In this document: positions 9,420-19,871 of the stretch, piece by piece
How positions within the stretch are numbered: position 1 is the first letter of the stretch
Layout: each line of letters starts with the position of its first letter
Source: Leptolyngbya sp. FACHB-321
GTDB taxonomy: Bacteria; Cyanobacteriota; Cyanobacteriia; Leptolyngbyales; Leptolyngbyaceae
Assembly (NCBI RefSeq): GCF_014695975.1
Contig: NZ_JACJPI010000067.1
Location: 1 to 64,000, forward strand
Reading direction: 5' to 3'
DNA length: 64,000 nucleotides
The notes under the pieces: generated by a model
The model's input: the letters and a program-made list of their open reading frames with translations, nothing else
The model's database searches: none
Told to the model about the DNA's origin: nothing
Program-made: the position numbers and the translations under genes

Positions 9420-9569
9420 CAGTCATCAGTAAGCAGTGAGAGGGCGACAAGAGATGATACTGTTGGCAAACCGACTAGAGAAAAACCTGCAATCGGTAGT
9501 CTTTGATCCAGTTGCGATCGCCAGTCTTGCCAAGTGAGTTGGTTATACTCTCGCTAGCAGCAGACCTTT

Positions 9570-9725
9570 TTACCAAGCAATGATTTGCATCAGATAAATC
9601 GCTGCTGTATCAAAGGACTGCAAGTGAATTTTGCTCAAGCCGAGCTAGAGCGGCATTACGGTTAGTCGAAGACCTGCACCCCTTGAGAAATAGTGCCCTC
9701 AACATCAGCTCGAATCACCTATGGT
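9570..9725 (-). pseudogene. Remnant of an IS1182-type transposase C-terminus
   Basis: Read on the minus strand, two frames carry consecutive pieces of the DDE transposase C-terminus: ADVEGTISQGVQVFD, then GLSKIHLQSFDTAAIYLMQI followed by IAW and a stop. IS1182-like proteins typically end GVEGTISQGVR...GLAKTHLQ...NL.RI.AW. Frameshifts and stops are present and no start or terminal repeats are visible. The rest of the 9420-10196 gap shows only a tandem CAGTCAT motif near 9417-9430 and no other gene. Confidence 0.6.
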
Positions 9726-10196
9726 TGCTTGAATACTTCGATTATGTGACGTACACGATCGCTTCTAAGACTTGGTAGGGATGGAACTAACATAAGGGCA
9801 AGAAGGTGCCAAGTGACCTAGAAGCCTTATCCGGACTGAGTTTGAAAAAAGCAGTGATCTGTTGACCTCAAAGCTGCCCTTCCCAAGGCACAAAAATCCG
9901 TAGCTCAACAAGCCCGTTGTACACCGTCTGCATCCGAGCGATCGGCGAGTCCGAAAAGTTTTTTGCGGTGGGTGAACAGGGACATTATGCGGCTTAGTTT
10001 ATTGATATGGGCGGTAGTTGTAAGTCTTTAGTGAAGCAATTAGAGTAGATTTGGTGTGAGTAGGCTAAGTCGTGGTTGCAAAAAACTTCTGATGCACTGC
10101 ACGTGTACGATCGCACAGTAAATGTTGCTCATCGCGCACTAATGTTAAGCACTTTAGTCAACCCAGATTGATCGACCACTAATGTGAGTCTATGCC

Positions 10197-11377
10197 ATGA
10201 ACAGCAAGCGGCGTGAACGATCGGAGCCGGAAGTGGCTAGAGAGTCTACAAAAGGCGCATCTGAGACACAACTCGCTGCTTCCTCCACAACAACTAAGGA
10301 CGATCGTCCGTTAGCGGTGCGCTCACCATCGTTGATGCGATCGGTGGTCAGCACCGTAGCTGGATTTGGCGCAGCCGTTAGCAGCAAAGCTTCACAAACA
10401 GGTCAAGCGCTGGTCAAAACATCGGCAAACCTTGGTGGCACGATCGGACGCACGGCATCGCAAACGAGTCGCTCTGCGTGGAAGGTGGCGACAGGGTTTA
10501 GTAACGTTGTCTTTAAACAAGGGCATCACTGGGCTGAACAAGCCACTGCTGGCACCGATCAAGCCGTTACTTACGTTAGCGATAATCCCATGATTCGCCG
10601 ACTGACTAAAGCATTGAAGCTTGATTGGCTCGTTAGCATCAGCGATCAGGTTGATTTGGCAAAGGCAGAAGCGGCTGTTCATAAACTTCAGCAAGCGCAC
10701 CCAAACGAAGCGCCTAGTCAAATTGCTCATCGCATCATGCTTGAGAAAGCCGTCTATGCTGGTAGCGTTGGGTTAGCCAGCAGTTTAGTGCCAGGCGGAG
10801 CGATCGCGCTGTTAGCAGTTGATCTAGCAACAACCAGCAAACTGCAAACCGAGATGCTTTATCAAATTGCGGCAGCCTATGGGCTGACGTTGAACGATCC
10901 GGCACGGAAACGGCCTGTCGCTTTTACGAAGCCAAGCTTGATCCGGAAGTCGCCGAGACTGCAACAGAGACATTGCAGGACATTAAGCAGAAGAGCGACA
11001 GTTATCTAGAAGTTGCGATCGCCCAACAAGCGATTATGGATCAGGTCTTGGCACACATGATGCTCGCCAGCTATCCCGAAAAAGCCTGGGAGGACATTTT
11101 GCCGAATCTGCAATCATTGGGGCTACATCCAAATTCGTTGCAAGCGATCGCCAACCATTTACAAGCGCCGCAACCTTTAGGTGCCTTGCTCGACCAACTT
11201 AATCGTGATTTTGCGGTGCTAACACTCTCACGCTGCGACACGATCGCTCAACTTGATGGTCAGGTTTCGGCAGCAGAAACGAAGGTGCTGGAAGCGATTA
11301 GTGAAAAGTTTGATCTGGACTTAAACACCCTGAAAGCCCGTCTATCTACCACCGACTCCGCTCTGAACCAAAAGTAA
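10197..11377 (+). pseudogene. EcsC-like hypothetical protein, internally deleted and frameshifted
   Basis: The first frame (ATG 10197) runs to the segment SSLVPGGAIALLAVDLATT and YQIAAAYGLTLNDPARK, then continues only as an unlikely basic tail to 11009. The next frame carries ACRFYEAKLDPEVAETATET and runs on to 11377 as a sensible helical protein. The junction is near 10905-10920. From memory of related cyanobacterial proteins I expect about 50-80 residues of hydrophobic sequence between the two halves, so an internal deletion that also changed frame is the simplest reading. The N-terminal 90 residues are low-complexity and polar. The EcsC assignment is tentative. Confidence 0.6.
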
Positions 11378-11419
11378 CCACCCGTTGATCAGCCCGGCTA
11401 ACCAGGCGATTGTACTCTT

Positions 11420-11545
11420 CACGCTGGACTAGACCCAAATCAGCACAAGCCTCAGAACCCTTGTACAGTAGTTCTACTTTTTTAACCGCTTGCAGCGTTT
11501 GCGGCGTTAGCAGGAAACGGCTGCGGGTGCTGTGCTTGCTCTACT
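11420..11545 (-). other. Minus-strand open segment without start codon
   Basis: One minus-strand frame stays open and reads like protein (RFLLTPQTLQAVKKVELLYK, then GSEACADLGLVQREEYNRLV), but two stops precede it and no ATG or GTG is available. It may be a gene fragment or chance. Included because it occupies most of this gap. Confidence 0.2.
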
Positions 11546-11557
11546 AGAGTATGTCAC

Positions 11558-11619
11558 CAACATCAAGAGGTGCTGCTCTCAGTCAGCGATCGCTGGGAGA
11601 GCAGCACCTCTTGATGTTG
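11558..11619. terminator. Perfect 23-bp inverted repeat between convergent genes
   Basis: Arms at 11558-11580 and 11597-11619 (starting CAACATCAAGAGG) are perfect complements; the 16-base loop contains a HIP1 octamer GCGATCGC. It separates the converging EcsC-like and C2-peptidase genes, so a bidirectional terminator is likely, although there is no long T tract. Confidence 0.6.
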
Positions 11620-11705
11620 CACTTGATGGATTACCAGACCCCGATCAAAGAGTAGACGTAATATGTATGAAGAGGCTCACTAACCCCCTCTAGAGACGCT
11701 CACCT

Positions 11706-12809
11706 CTAGCAACCGGTGACAACGCCCCACATATAATCTTCAAAGGAACCTTCACCCAGATCAACCGAATATTTGCGTCCCCAACTGTAGCAGTCGAAGC
11801 GGATGTGCCCACTGTCATGCTGATACCAAATGCCGTCGTCAATCTGTAAGTTTCCTAGATACGACACCCAGTGATTGGGATAGGCGATCGCTGGTGCCGA
11901 TCCTTGCAGCATAGAAGCATCAATCATTAGAAAGCCAACGCCTCCTTGTTGCCGAGCCGCATGAGCTTTGCGCATCGCATCAAACTCACCGTAGACAAAA
12001 GTTGACTCAAAGCTAACCTGGTCGTAGCCGAGAATCTCATAAATCCAGCCTTTCATTTCCCAGGGCGTTGTGATGCCAGCAATGTTATTTACCAGTCCAC
12101 TGGAGTTGGCATCAATCGGAAAAATCAGGTTTTCACTGTCTCGTAGCGTGGCAATCAGCATCCAGTCGGCAACAGAGATACCAGCACGCACTTTGCTCTG
12201 GCGCAACTGGTCGGACGGTCTAACCACTTTGGTGCGGCTCTGAAACTGCCCGGTTTCATAGAGCGACTGACAAAGTGCGACGTAGCGAGCGGGCTGCTTC
12301 GCCACTAGTTCAAACACGATCGCAGTGGGACCACAAAACGGCGTATAGTTTTGGTTGACCTCAAAGGGATTGAGCACCGTGGAACGGATGTCTGCTAGCA
12401 GATCTGCCTTTTGAATATAGGGCCATACCCCTGGTTGAGATGAGTGCTCGAATGCGTCGATCGCAGCTTTAACAGGGTCAACATCCGGTGCTTCAATAAC
12501 CTGATACCAGAGCTTATAATTAGCACCGTCTTGGGTAAAGGATGCAGCAGCATTATCGGTCACTCCTGTCCCAATGTGAGTGGCTCCTAAAAAGTCATCA
12601 GCATCGGGAGAATCTTCGTCCCACAGCTTGATGTCCACACTGGTTTGAAAGGTATATGTGCGGTTGAGTGCCCACACTTGTTTGTTGTTGAGATTCGTCT
12701 TTAAGTAAGGCTGTAGGGCTCCATCAAGGTAGACTTCTAGGCGACACTCATCTGCACCCCAGTCTTCGGACTCGTGACATTTCAGTTGCTTGAGTATAAG
12801 CTGACGCAT
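11706..12809 (-). CDS. C2-like domain plus papain-like cysteine peptidase-like protein
   Basis: A 367-residue protein without a signal peptide. Residues 1-105 look like a C2/beta-sandwich domain with acidic loops (KLWDEDSPDADDFLG). From about 115 on, a segment resembles papain-fold cysteine peptidases: NYTPFCGPTAIVFEL with candidate nucleophile C159, and NHWVSYLGN with candidate H313 followed by acidic residues. A C2 domain could give calcium-dependent membrane binding. I know of no characterised homologue; an effector, toxin or processing enzyme are all possible. The gene stands alone, with a hairpin after its 3' end. Confidence 0.55.
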   Translation of the reverse strand: MRQLILKQLKCHESEDWGADECRLEVYLDGALQPYLKTNLNNKQVWALNRTYTFQTSVDIKLWDEDSPDADDFLGATHIGTGVTDNAAASFTQDGANYKLWYQVIEAPDVDPVKAAIDAFEHSSQPGVWPYIQKADLLADIRSTVLNPFEVNQNYTPFCGPTAIVFELVAKQPARYVALCQSLYETGQFQSRTKVVRPSDQLRQSKVRAGISVADWMLIATLRDSENLIFPIDANSSGLVNNIAGITTPWEMKGWIYEILGYDQVSFESTFVYGEFDAMRKAHAARQQGGVGFLMIDASMLQGSAPAIAYPNHWVSYLGNLQIDDGIWYQHDSGHIRFDCYSWGRKYSVDLGEGSFEDYMWGVVTGC

Positions 12810-13245
12810 AATGATCTCCTGTGTTGTGGCAAATTGCGTACAGAAGGCTTCACCCGTCCTTGGTGTAATTACTGAAGCTCTATCGCTAACTCATGCCAGA
12901 TTGTTTTCTGGCATAAACGTGCAACAACGCGGTACATAGATAGATAGTGAGTACACGCCTAATTCAATGGCACCGGCACAAAGTGTAGGTGCTCACTAAC
13001 AGATGGCGATCGTTCTTCCGCACTTGATATTAAGAGAAAGGCTCTAGCGAAAAAGCGATATAGAAGCATTACGTGCGTGGTTTGTAGAGGAAACGTTGAC
13101 CACAAACAGCAACTCAGCACGCCCAATTCTGCCGAAAATGACTGGTTTCGGCAAACACTGTACCCCTTGCCGCTTGATGCCGCCAGCGGCTGTCTCATAA
13201 TAAGAGTAAGCCCCAAGAAATTCGGTACGACTGGAGAGCATACGC
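12810..13245. other. Intergenic region, nothing recognised
   Basis: This 436-base gap separates two divergently oriented genes. Short frames on both strands overlap each other and none resembles a protein. A GGAGAG ribosome-binding site for the downstream gene lies at about 13232-13237. Confidence 0.5.
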
Positions 13246-13785
13246 GTGAAGACCTTTTCGGAAGCTGTGACTGTTGGCAGTGCTAGCACTGCTGAAGCCT
13301 GGGACATTTTCGATCGCCTTGAGCCTGTGGCTATCAATTTTATGTATGGGAACTGGAAAGGTGTGAGTTTCCCGACCGATCACCCCCTTGATGGCGTCCT
13401 TGAGGCGTATCACTGGCATGGTAAGCGGTTTGTTGACGCAGAGCATGTCCACCCGCTAGTGTTCCAGACCTTGAGCGGTGGCACAACTAACGTCAATCCG
13501 CTCTGGTTGCTACCATCTGTCAGTTGGCTTGAGCGGTTGCTGCCACTCCCCCAGTCGCAAGCTATTGGGCGTTTTTTTCAGCTATGCCTACCGTTATTAA
13601 GTACTAGTAGTTCGACAGCACGTCTTCGCTTGACCCACTACCGAGGCAAAGAAAGTGCGGCGATGCTTTATGACAATCTCCCAATCAACGACATTTTTCG
13701 CCAGGTTGATGCACAAACTGTCTTTAGCGTTATGGATCTCAAGGGTATGAAGCAGCCGTTCTTCTTTGTGTTGCACCGTGAGTAA
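13246..13785 (+). CDS. GXWXG/DUF4334 domain protein
   Basis: The 179-residue product starts at a GTG (13246) preceded by GGAGAG about nine bases upstream. Near residue 36 it has the GXWXG motif (YGNWKGVSFPTDHPLDG), and the C-terminal half (RLRLTHYRGKESAAMLYDNL, PINDIFRQVD) fits the DUF4334 domain that usually follows it. The family is uncharacterised; some members may bind small ligands. No operon partner. Confidence 0.85.
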   Translation: MKTFSEAVTVGSASTAEAWDIFDRLEPVAINFMYGNWKGVSFPTDHPLDGVLEAYHWHGKRFVDAEHVHPLVFQTLSGGTTNVNPLWLLPSVSWLERLLPLPQSQAIGRFFQLCLPLLSTSSSTARLRLTHYRGKESAAMLYDNLPINDIFRQVDAQTVFSVMDLKGMKQPFFFVLHRE

Positions 13786-14152
13786 GGTGGTGGCTTAGTA
13801 AGTCGCTCGCTGTTGTCGTTTGCTGCCTGCTGGTCAGTCTCAGTGTCTTGCTTCATTAATGACTTGCATCAATGAACCGTTGCTTTAGACCGAAGGCAGG
13901 TTTATAAAACGTGATCGCTTGGACAACATCTTTAACCTAGAGAATTGTGTAGGAGAATTTCATCCTTTTTTGTTTTTTCTAGAGAACAAAAACCTTTTAG
14001 AGAACTCAATGTTTGTCGCCCTTGCTGTTGCAGTGATCGCAGATTCCACACTTGCAAATTTGGTACGATTGTAATGCCATAGTGCTCATTAACAATTTCA
14101 CTTGTTAAGCAACAACAAAACTCTCTACAGGTATTTTGTTTTCTAAAATTAT
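13786..14152. other. Intergenic region between convergent genes
   Basis: 367 bases with no credible gene. An AT-rich inverted repeat near 13966-13991 (TTTTTGTT ... AACAAAAA) may end one of the converging transcripts. Confidence 0.4.
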
Positions 14153-15955
14153 CTAAGACGTAATCATAACGGGTTCCTGGTAGAGCAGCGCTGTAAAGGT
14201 TACGGTTGATCCCAAGCCTTCGCCCATGCTGTAAAACCCGACGGTACCACCCATCGCTTCGACAAGTTTCTGAGAAATCGCCAATCCCAGCCCAGTGCCA
14301 CCATACTGGCGGGTACGAGAACCGTCAATCTGACTAAACGATTGAAAGAGCCGATCTTGCTTGTCCAGAGAAACGCCAATGCCTGTATCCGCAACGCGCA
14401 CCTTCACCATGCCAGGGAGATCGTAGGTCAAAAAGGTCGTTTTTTTCTTGATGACCTCAATGCCGATCGTGACTCCGCCTTCGTGCGTGAATTTAATCGC
14501 ATTGCCAACTAGATTAAACATCACCTGCTTGAGCCGCAAGTAGTCACCAAACAGAATGATCTCGTCATCAGTAGGCGGCTTTTGAATTTCAAAGCTAAGT
14601 CGCTTCTGATGCATTTGGCTATTGGCAAAGCGGCGAACATCATCCAACAGCTCGTTCAGGTTCACCGGGTTAAGCTCGATTTGCAGCGTGCCCGCCTCAA
14701 TCTTGGCAATATCCAACACGTCCGTAATGATTTCAAGGAGGTGCAGGGCAGACCCATATGCCTCTCTAATAAATTCGTCTTTTTCAGCGGGATCATCCGC
14801 CATGCCATCCAAAATGAGCTTGAGAAAGCCAATCATCCCGTTTAGAGGGGTGCGTAACTCGTGAGACGTGTTGGCGAGAAACTCGCTCTTTAAGCGCGAT
14901 GCTGCTTCAGCCTGTTGCTTTGCTTCTTCCAGTTCATGATGCTTTTGGAGCAAGCGACTGTTTGCTTGCTTCAAGTCTGCGGTCAGCGCATTACTAGCAG
15001 AAAAGAGAGACGCATGGGCGATCGCCGTACCAACCTGGTCTGCCACTTCCTGCATTAACTCCAGTTCGGCTTCTGTCCACAGGCGGGCGTAATCACACTG
15101 GTGCAGCACAATCAGTCCATTCGGTTGATCTTGGTAGCACGTTGCTACAACCAGTGTCGATTGTTGCTGCAAATCTGTAGGAGCTATCTGTAGAGCGGCG
15201 TTGCCTTTCAGCGCAATCGGTTTGAGCGAGGCGATCGACGCTGCCAGTAGGGGATGATCAGCCACCTCAAACTCCATTGCCAGCATAGAAGGGATTGACT
15301 CTTGGCAGTACTCCGCGATCACCTTGATTTGAGGATTTAGACGTTCGTAAGGACCAACCAAACAACGGCTAACGCTCAGTGCTCTGCCTAAGCCCTGCAC
15401 CGTCTGCTGCCAAATAGTGGGTAAATCGAGCGTCCGACGTACGTTCCAGGCAATCTGAGTCAACAGGCGCTGATAGCGATCAGAGCTGAGTGAGGCAAGC
15501 GGATAACCGCCGCTAGAGACCAGTGATGCTGCTAAGGCTGGCGTGAGAGCAGTTCCATCTGGTGAGTGCAGCGATCGCCCAGCGACAACGACAGTCGTTG
15601 GTGCTTGGCTCGGCATCAAAACAGGACTCATGACCAAATCAAGCAGCAGCGTCTGTTCACCACAGCGAAAATCGCAGCAAAAATGCTCTGCAACACGACA
15701 ACTTAGAACACGCTGAAGTCGTTCTAGATAAGGCGCTAACTCAACCGGACTAAAAATAGCATCAGGATGGCTGCCCAGCAATTGCTCTGGCTCCAAACCA
15801 TAGTTACTAGCTTGCTGCCAAACAAAGGAAAGATAATTCCCTGCTGCATCCTGAAGGAACATCAACTCATTCGTCACCCCAGTTTGCTGATCGCTGACCG
15901 GGATGAGTGCCACGCCTTCTGACAGGGGACGTTGAAATTCTGTAGGGGTAGTCAT
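14153..15955 (-). CDS. PAS-GAF sensor histidine kinase
   Basis: A cytoplasmic kinase of about 600 residues from the ATG at 15955 ([14 protein letters not shown]). An upstream in-frame start at 16090 would add 45 residues of poor coding quality, so I prefer the internal one. Order: PAS-like domain (about 30-125), GAF domain (about 160-315), coiled coil, HisKA with [20 protein letters not shown] (phospho-acceptor H365), and an ATPase domain with [20 protein letters not shown] and [10 protein letters not shown]. No receiver domain is attached. Signal and partner regulator are unknown; the neighbours do not help. Confidence 0.9.
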   Translation of the reverse strand: MTTPTEFQRPLSEGVALIPVSDQQTGVTNELMFLQDAAGNYLSFVWQQASNYGLEPEQLLGSHPDAIFSPVELAPYLERLQRVLSCRVAEHFCCDFRCGEQTLLLDLVMSPVLMPSQAPTTVVVAGRSLHSPDGTALTPALAASLVSSGGYPLASLSSDRYQRLLTQIAWNVRRTLDLPTIWQQTVQGLGRALSVSRCLVGPYERLNPQIKVIAEYCQESIPSMLAMEFEVADHPLLAASIASLKPIALKGNAALQIAPTDLQQQSTLVVATCYQDQPNGLIVLHQCDYARLWTEAELELMQEVADQVGTAIAHASLFSASNALTADLKQANSRLLQKHHELEEAKQQAEAASRLKSEFLANTSHELRTPLNGMIGFLKLILDGMADDPAEKDEFIREAYGSALHLLEIITDVLDIAKIEAGTLQIELNPVNLNELLDDVRRFANSQMHQKRLSFEIQKPPTDDEIILFGDYLRLKQVMFNLVGNAIKFTHEGGVTIGIEVIKKKTTFLTYDLPGMVKVRVADTGIGVSLDKQDRLFQSFSQIDGSRTRQYGGTGLGLAISQKLVEAMGGTVGFYSMGEGLGSTVTFTALLYQEPVMITS

Positions 15956-16149
15956 CAGAGTCAGAATGGGAATGAGTTGATGTGCTATTCGCGCAGGGTA
16001 GATGCAGTCAGATGCTTTGAAGCGAAACCGATCAAACAAACAACTTAGGCGTTTGCCAACAATCCCGTTACTAATAAGACCTGGAACCAAACTACAGCGT
16101 TCAACAGTAATAAAACGTTGGTACTAAGCATCAGCGATCGCTAGCAGCA

Positions 16150-16380
16150 CTAATCGTTCCACTCGCCCCGTGGCGGTACAGGCGGGTTACGCTTCAACGT
16201 CCGAGCCAGTTCATCCTCGCGACCACCTTGATTTCTGAGCCACTGTCGGATTGCTACTTCAATCACTTTGCTTGGATCATTGGTCAAGTGCTTGAGTTGC
16301 TCGAGCAGATCAGGGTCAAGCTGGACGGAAACCGCCACCTTTTCAGCCGATGGATGTGAATGGACAGCAGGCTCGTTCAT
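16150..16380 (-). CDS. Small ribbon-helix-helix-like protein
   Basis: A 76-residue protein with the pattern VAVSVQLDPDLLEQLKHL followed by VIEVAIRQWLRNQG, a short strand plus two helices as in CopG/Arc-type DNA-binding proteins and antitoxins. The tail is basic and proline-rich (LKRNPPVPPRGEWND). No toxin gene is adjacent, so an antitoxin role is only a possibility. Confidence 0.65.
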   Translation of the reverse strand: MNEPAVHSHPSAEKVAVSVQLDPDLLEQLKHLTNDPSKVIEVAIRQWLRNQGGREDELARTLKRNPPVPPRGEWND

Positions 16381-16785
16381 AAGGGAAAACCAGAGGATTC
16401 TGTAGAAAAACGCAAATTAAAGCATGGAGTGTGTCCATCTTGCCTAGCCTACTACCTAAGGAAAGCGATGGGCAATTCCCAGATAGCAATCAACATGGCT
16501 ACACTCCGCAAAACTTTATAACTCCTTCATAGATTTTACTGACCTTGTAGCTAAGGCTCATCCGAAGATCAGACAGAACAGCCAATGCCATGTTGCTAGC
16601 AAGAAAGCATTACAATACGTTAAGTAGAAAGGACTGGAACGTCGCTTGTGTGTGCGATCGCGCATCAGTAAGCTAGAGTCTAAGATCCAAAGCCCAAGCC
16701 GTGACAACTTAATTCTACTGTCTTCTTTCTGCTTTATTTTCCGTCTTAGCTCAGCGACCATCTTACCCAACTACAGTGGAAGTGC
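16381..16785. other. Intergenic region upstream of lepA
   Basis: 405 bases between divergent genes. It must hold the lepA promoter, but I see no clear motif, hairpin or credible reading frame. Confidence 0.4.
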
Positions 16786-18594
16786 ATGACCGACGCACCT
16801 GTCTCTCATATTCGTAATTTTTCAATCATTGCCCACATCGACCATGGCAAATCCACCCTGGCAGATCGGTTGCTGCAAGACACGGGCACCGTTCAGGCGC
16901 GAGAAATGAAGGAACAGTTTCTCGACAACATGGAGTTGGAGCGAGAGCGAGGCATTACGATTAAGCTGCAAGCCGCACGGATGAACTACACAGCTCGTGA
17001 CGGACAGCACTATGTTTTAAACCTGATTGATACACCGGGGCACGTTGATTTCTCGTATGAGGTGTCGCGATCGCTGGCTGCTTGTGAAGGCGCGCTGCTA
17101 GTGGTAGATGCGTCTCAAGGTGTAGAAGCGCAAACGCTCGCAAACGTGTATTTAGCACTGGAACACAACCTGGAGATTATCCCGGTCTTAAACAAAATTG
17201 ACCTTCCCGGTGCAGAACCCGATCGCGTCAAGCAAGAAATTGAAGAAATTATCGGGTTGGACTGTAGCAATGCGATCCAAGCTTCTGCTAAAGAAGGTAT
17301 TGGCATTGAAGACATTCTAGAGGCGATCGTTCGGCAGGTGCCGCCACCGCAAGACACCGTGCAGGAACCCCTCCGTGCGCTCATTTTTGATAGCTACTAC
17401 GATCCTTACCGGGGCGTGATCGTTTACTTCCGGGTGATGGATGGCTCGCTGAAGAAGGGCGATCGTGTCCGGCTGATGGTGTCTGGCAAAGAGTACGCAG
17501 TCGATGAACTGGGCGTACTCTCTCCCACTCAAGTGCAGGTTGACCAACTCCACGCAGGCGAAGTGGGTTACTTAGCTGCCTCCATTAGAGCCGTAGAGGA
17601 TGCCCGTGTTGGTGACACCATTACGTTGGCAGCGGCTCCCGCTAAACAACCGTTGCCTGGTTATGTCGAAGCCAAGCCTATGGTTTTCTGCGGGATGTTT
17701 CCGATTGATGCCGACCAGTTTGAAGACCTGCGCGAAGCCTTAGAAAAGCTCAAGCTGAGTGACGCAGCCCTGTACTACGAGCCAGAAACCTCTAGCGCGA
17801 TGGGCTTTGGTTTCCGCTGTGGCTTTTTGGGCTTGCTGCACATGGAAATCGTCCAGGAACGGCTAGAACGAGAATACAACCTGGATTTGATTACTACGGC
17901 ACCGTCTGTTGTCTATCGGGTGACAACACTCAAGGGTGAAGTGCTAGAAATTGACAACCCTAGCCGACTGCCAGAGCCACAGTTGCGCGAAAAAATCGAA
18001 GAGCCGTATGTCCAGGTAGACATGATTACCCCAGAGGCATACGTTGGTACCTTGATGGAGCTAAGTCAAGGGCGGCGAGGAGTTTTCAAAGATATGAAGT
18101 ACCTCACGCCGGGACGCACCACGCTGATCTACGAGTTGCCGCTGGCAGAAGTCGCAACTGACTTTTTTGACCAAATGAAGTCGCGATCGCGCGGCTATGC
18201 CAGCATGGAGTACCAGTTGATTGACTATCGAGAGAACCCGCTTGTCAAGCTGGACATTATGATTAATGGCGATCCCGTCGATCCCTTAGCCAGCATCGTG
18301 CATCGCGACAAAGCCTATGGCGTGGGTCGTGCTCTTACCGAAAAGCTGAAGGAACTCATCCCGCGTCACCAGTTCAAGATTCCCATTCAAGCAGCGATCG
18401 GCAGCAAGATTGTTGCAAGTGAACATATCCCGGCGTTGCGGAAGGATGTACTTGCTAAATGCTATGGCGGCGACATTTCTCGTAAGAAGAAACTGCTTCA
18501 GAAACAGGCAAAAGGTAAAAAGCGGATGAAGTCGATCGGCACGGTTGATGTGCCTCAAGAAGCCTTTATGGCAGTGCTGCGGCTGGAAAAATGA
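16786..18594 (+). CDS. lepA: Elongation factor 4 (ribosomal back-translocase)
   Basis: A 602-residue translational GTPase with every expected motif: P-loop [10 protein letters not shown], switch [22 protein letters not shown], and SAKEGIGI. The EF4-specific C-terminal domain is complete and ends with the basic segment [22 protein letters not shown]4 acts on the ribosome, influencing translocation and assembly, and is a core bacterial gene with close homologues in chloroplasts. The start is the ATG at 16786, with the conserved [16 protein letters not shown] right after. Length matches the family. Confidence 0.98.
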   Translation: MTDAPVSHIRNFSIIAHIDHGKSTLADRLLQDTGTVQAREMKEQFLDNMELERERGITIKLQAARMNYTARDGQHYVLNLIDTPGHVDFSYEVSRSLAACEGALLVVDASQGVEAQTLANVYLALEHNLEIIPVLNKIDLPGAEPDRVKQEIEEIIGLDCSNAIQASAKEGIGIEDILEAIVRQVPPPQDTVQEPLRALIFDSYYDPYRGVIVYFRVMDGSLKKGDRVRLMVSGKEYAVDELGVLSPTQVQVDQLHAGEVGYLAASIRAVEDARVGDTITLAAAPAKQPLPGYVEAKPMVFCGMFPIDADQFEDLREALEKLKLSDAALYYEPETSSAMGFGFRCGFLGLLHMEIVQERLEREYNLDLITTAPSVVYRVTTLKGEVLEIDNPSRLPEPQLREKIEEPYVQVDMITPEAYVGTLMELSQGRRGVFKDMKYLTPGRTTLIYELPLAEVATDFFDQMKSRSRGYASMEYQLIDYRENPLVKLDIMINGDPVDPLASIVHRDKAYGVGRALTEKLKELIPRHQFKIPIQAAIGSKIVASEHIPALRKDVLAKCYGGDISRKKKLLQKQAKGKKRMKSIGTVDVPQEAFMAVLRLEK

Positions 18595-18724
18595 TGGCGA
18601 TCGTGTTATCCAGCTTTGAAGTTTTCGTAAACTCTTTGGTTAGCACAAGTATTTATACGGATTTGCCCATTAGTCTTAGGAGAAAGAATTAGCTTGTAGA
18701 ACCTAATCCCTTTCTTAAGAAACT

Positions 18725-19720
18725 ATGAGAATTCTGGTAACGGGCGGTGCTGGCTTTATCGGTTCGCACCTGATCGATCGCTTGATGCTTCAAGGTCACG
18801 AAGTCGTCTGCCTCGATAATTTCTATACAGGTCACAAGCGTAATTTGCTGAAATGGTTTAATCATCCCTACTTTGAGCTGATTCGCCACGATATTACAGA
18901 GCCAATTCGCCTGGAAGTAGACCAGATTTACCACCTGGCTTGCCCCGCTTCACCAGTGCATTACCAGTTCAACCCAGTTAAAACAATCAAGACCAATGTC
19001 ATTGGCACGCTTAATATGCTGGGCTTAGCAAAACGTGTCAAAGCAAGGTTTTTGCTCGCTTCCACCTCTGAAGTCTACGGCGACCCCGAAGTGCATCCCC
19101 AGACCGAAGACTACCGGGGTAACGTCAACACGATCGGCATTCGGAGCTGCTATGACGAAGGCAAGCGTGTCGCTGAAACACTTGCTTTTGACTATCATCG
19201 CCAAAATGGGGTCGAAATTCGAGTCGCACGTATTTTTAATACGTATGGTCCGCGAATGCTAGAGAATGATGGGCGCGTCGTCAGCAACTTTATTGTGCAG
19301 GCATTGAGAGGCACACCCCTAACTCTCTACGGTGATGGCTCTCAGACCCGGAGCTTTTGCTATGTCTCTGATTTGGTAGAGGGCTTAATTCGTCTGATGA
19401 ATGGTGAACAGAAGGGACCCATTAATCTGGGCAACCCAGACGAGTACACTATCCTTCAGCTTGCTCAGGCTATTCAACAGAAAATCAATCCGTCAGCCGA
19501 GATTCGCTTTGAACCCCTGCCTCAAGACGATCCTCGCCGTCGCAAGCCCGACATTACTAAGGCGAACGACTGGCTCGGCTGGCAGCCCACAGTGCCTTTA
19601 CAGCAAGGTCTTGACTACACAATTGACGATTTTCGGGCTCGCATGATCGATCCAGACGCTCAGTACGAGGGTGCTTCTAATGAAAGCGGTGCCTCTCGTG
19701 ATCGCGTGACGACCCTTTAG
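18725..19720 (+). CDS. UDP-glucuronate decarboxylase (NAD-dependent, SDR family)
   Basis: A 331-residue extended short-chain dehydrogenase: the N-terminal [10 protein letters not shown] binds NAD, the catalytic triad includes [16 protein letters not shown] and SCYDEGKR (YxxxK), and [20 protein letters not shown] matches UDP-xylose synthases. It should convert UDP-glucuronate to UDP-xylose. The next gene encodes UDP-glucose dehydrogenase, which makes UDP-glucuronate, so the two form a short pathway from UDP-glucose to UDP-xylose for cell-surface polysaccharide. Start ATG at 18725. Specificity against other UDP-sugar epimerases is inferred from context and motifs. Confidence 0.9.
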   Translation: MRILVTGGAGFIGSHLIDRLMLQGHEVVCLDNFYTGHKRNLLKWFNHPYFELIRHDITEPIRLEVDQIYHLACPASPVHYQFNPVKTIKTNVIGTLNMLGLAKRVKARFLLASTSEVYGDPEVHPQTEDYRGNVNTIGIRSCYDEGKRVAETLAFDYHRQNGVEIRVARIFNTYGPRMLENDGRVVSNFIVQALRGTPLTLYGDGSQTRSFCYVSDLVEGLIRLMNGEQKGPINLGNPDEYTILQLAQAIQQKINPSAEIRFEPLPQDDPRRRKPDITKANDWLGWQPTVPLQQGLDYTIDDFRARMIDPDAQYEGASNESGASRDRVTTL

Positions 19721-19871
19721 TTTTGCTTGTTGTCTGCTGCAATCAGTCTAAGCACTGAGCAGACTAACATTCAACAGATGTCATCAGGGGGTCTGACCCC
19801 ATTCTTTGCGCTGGCTACATTGCCTACAGATTGCTTCTTGCTAATTGCTAATACTCCTTGAGGATTTTCCT

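Noticed and set aside
9840-10010. Possible gene near 9.9 kb
   Set aside because: Short open pieces in several frames without start or family; probably decayed flank of the transposase remnant.
16558-16770. Minus-strand 70-residue frame upstream of lepA
   Set aside because: Unlikely composition and location in the promoter region of lepA.
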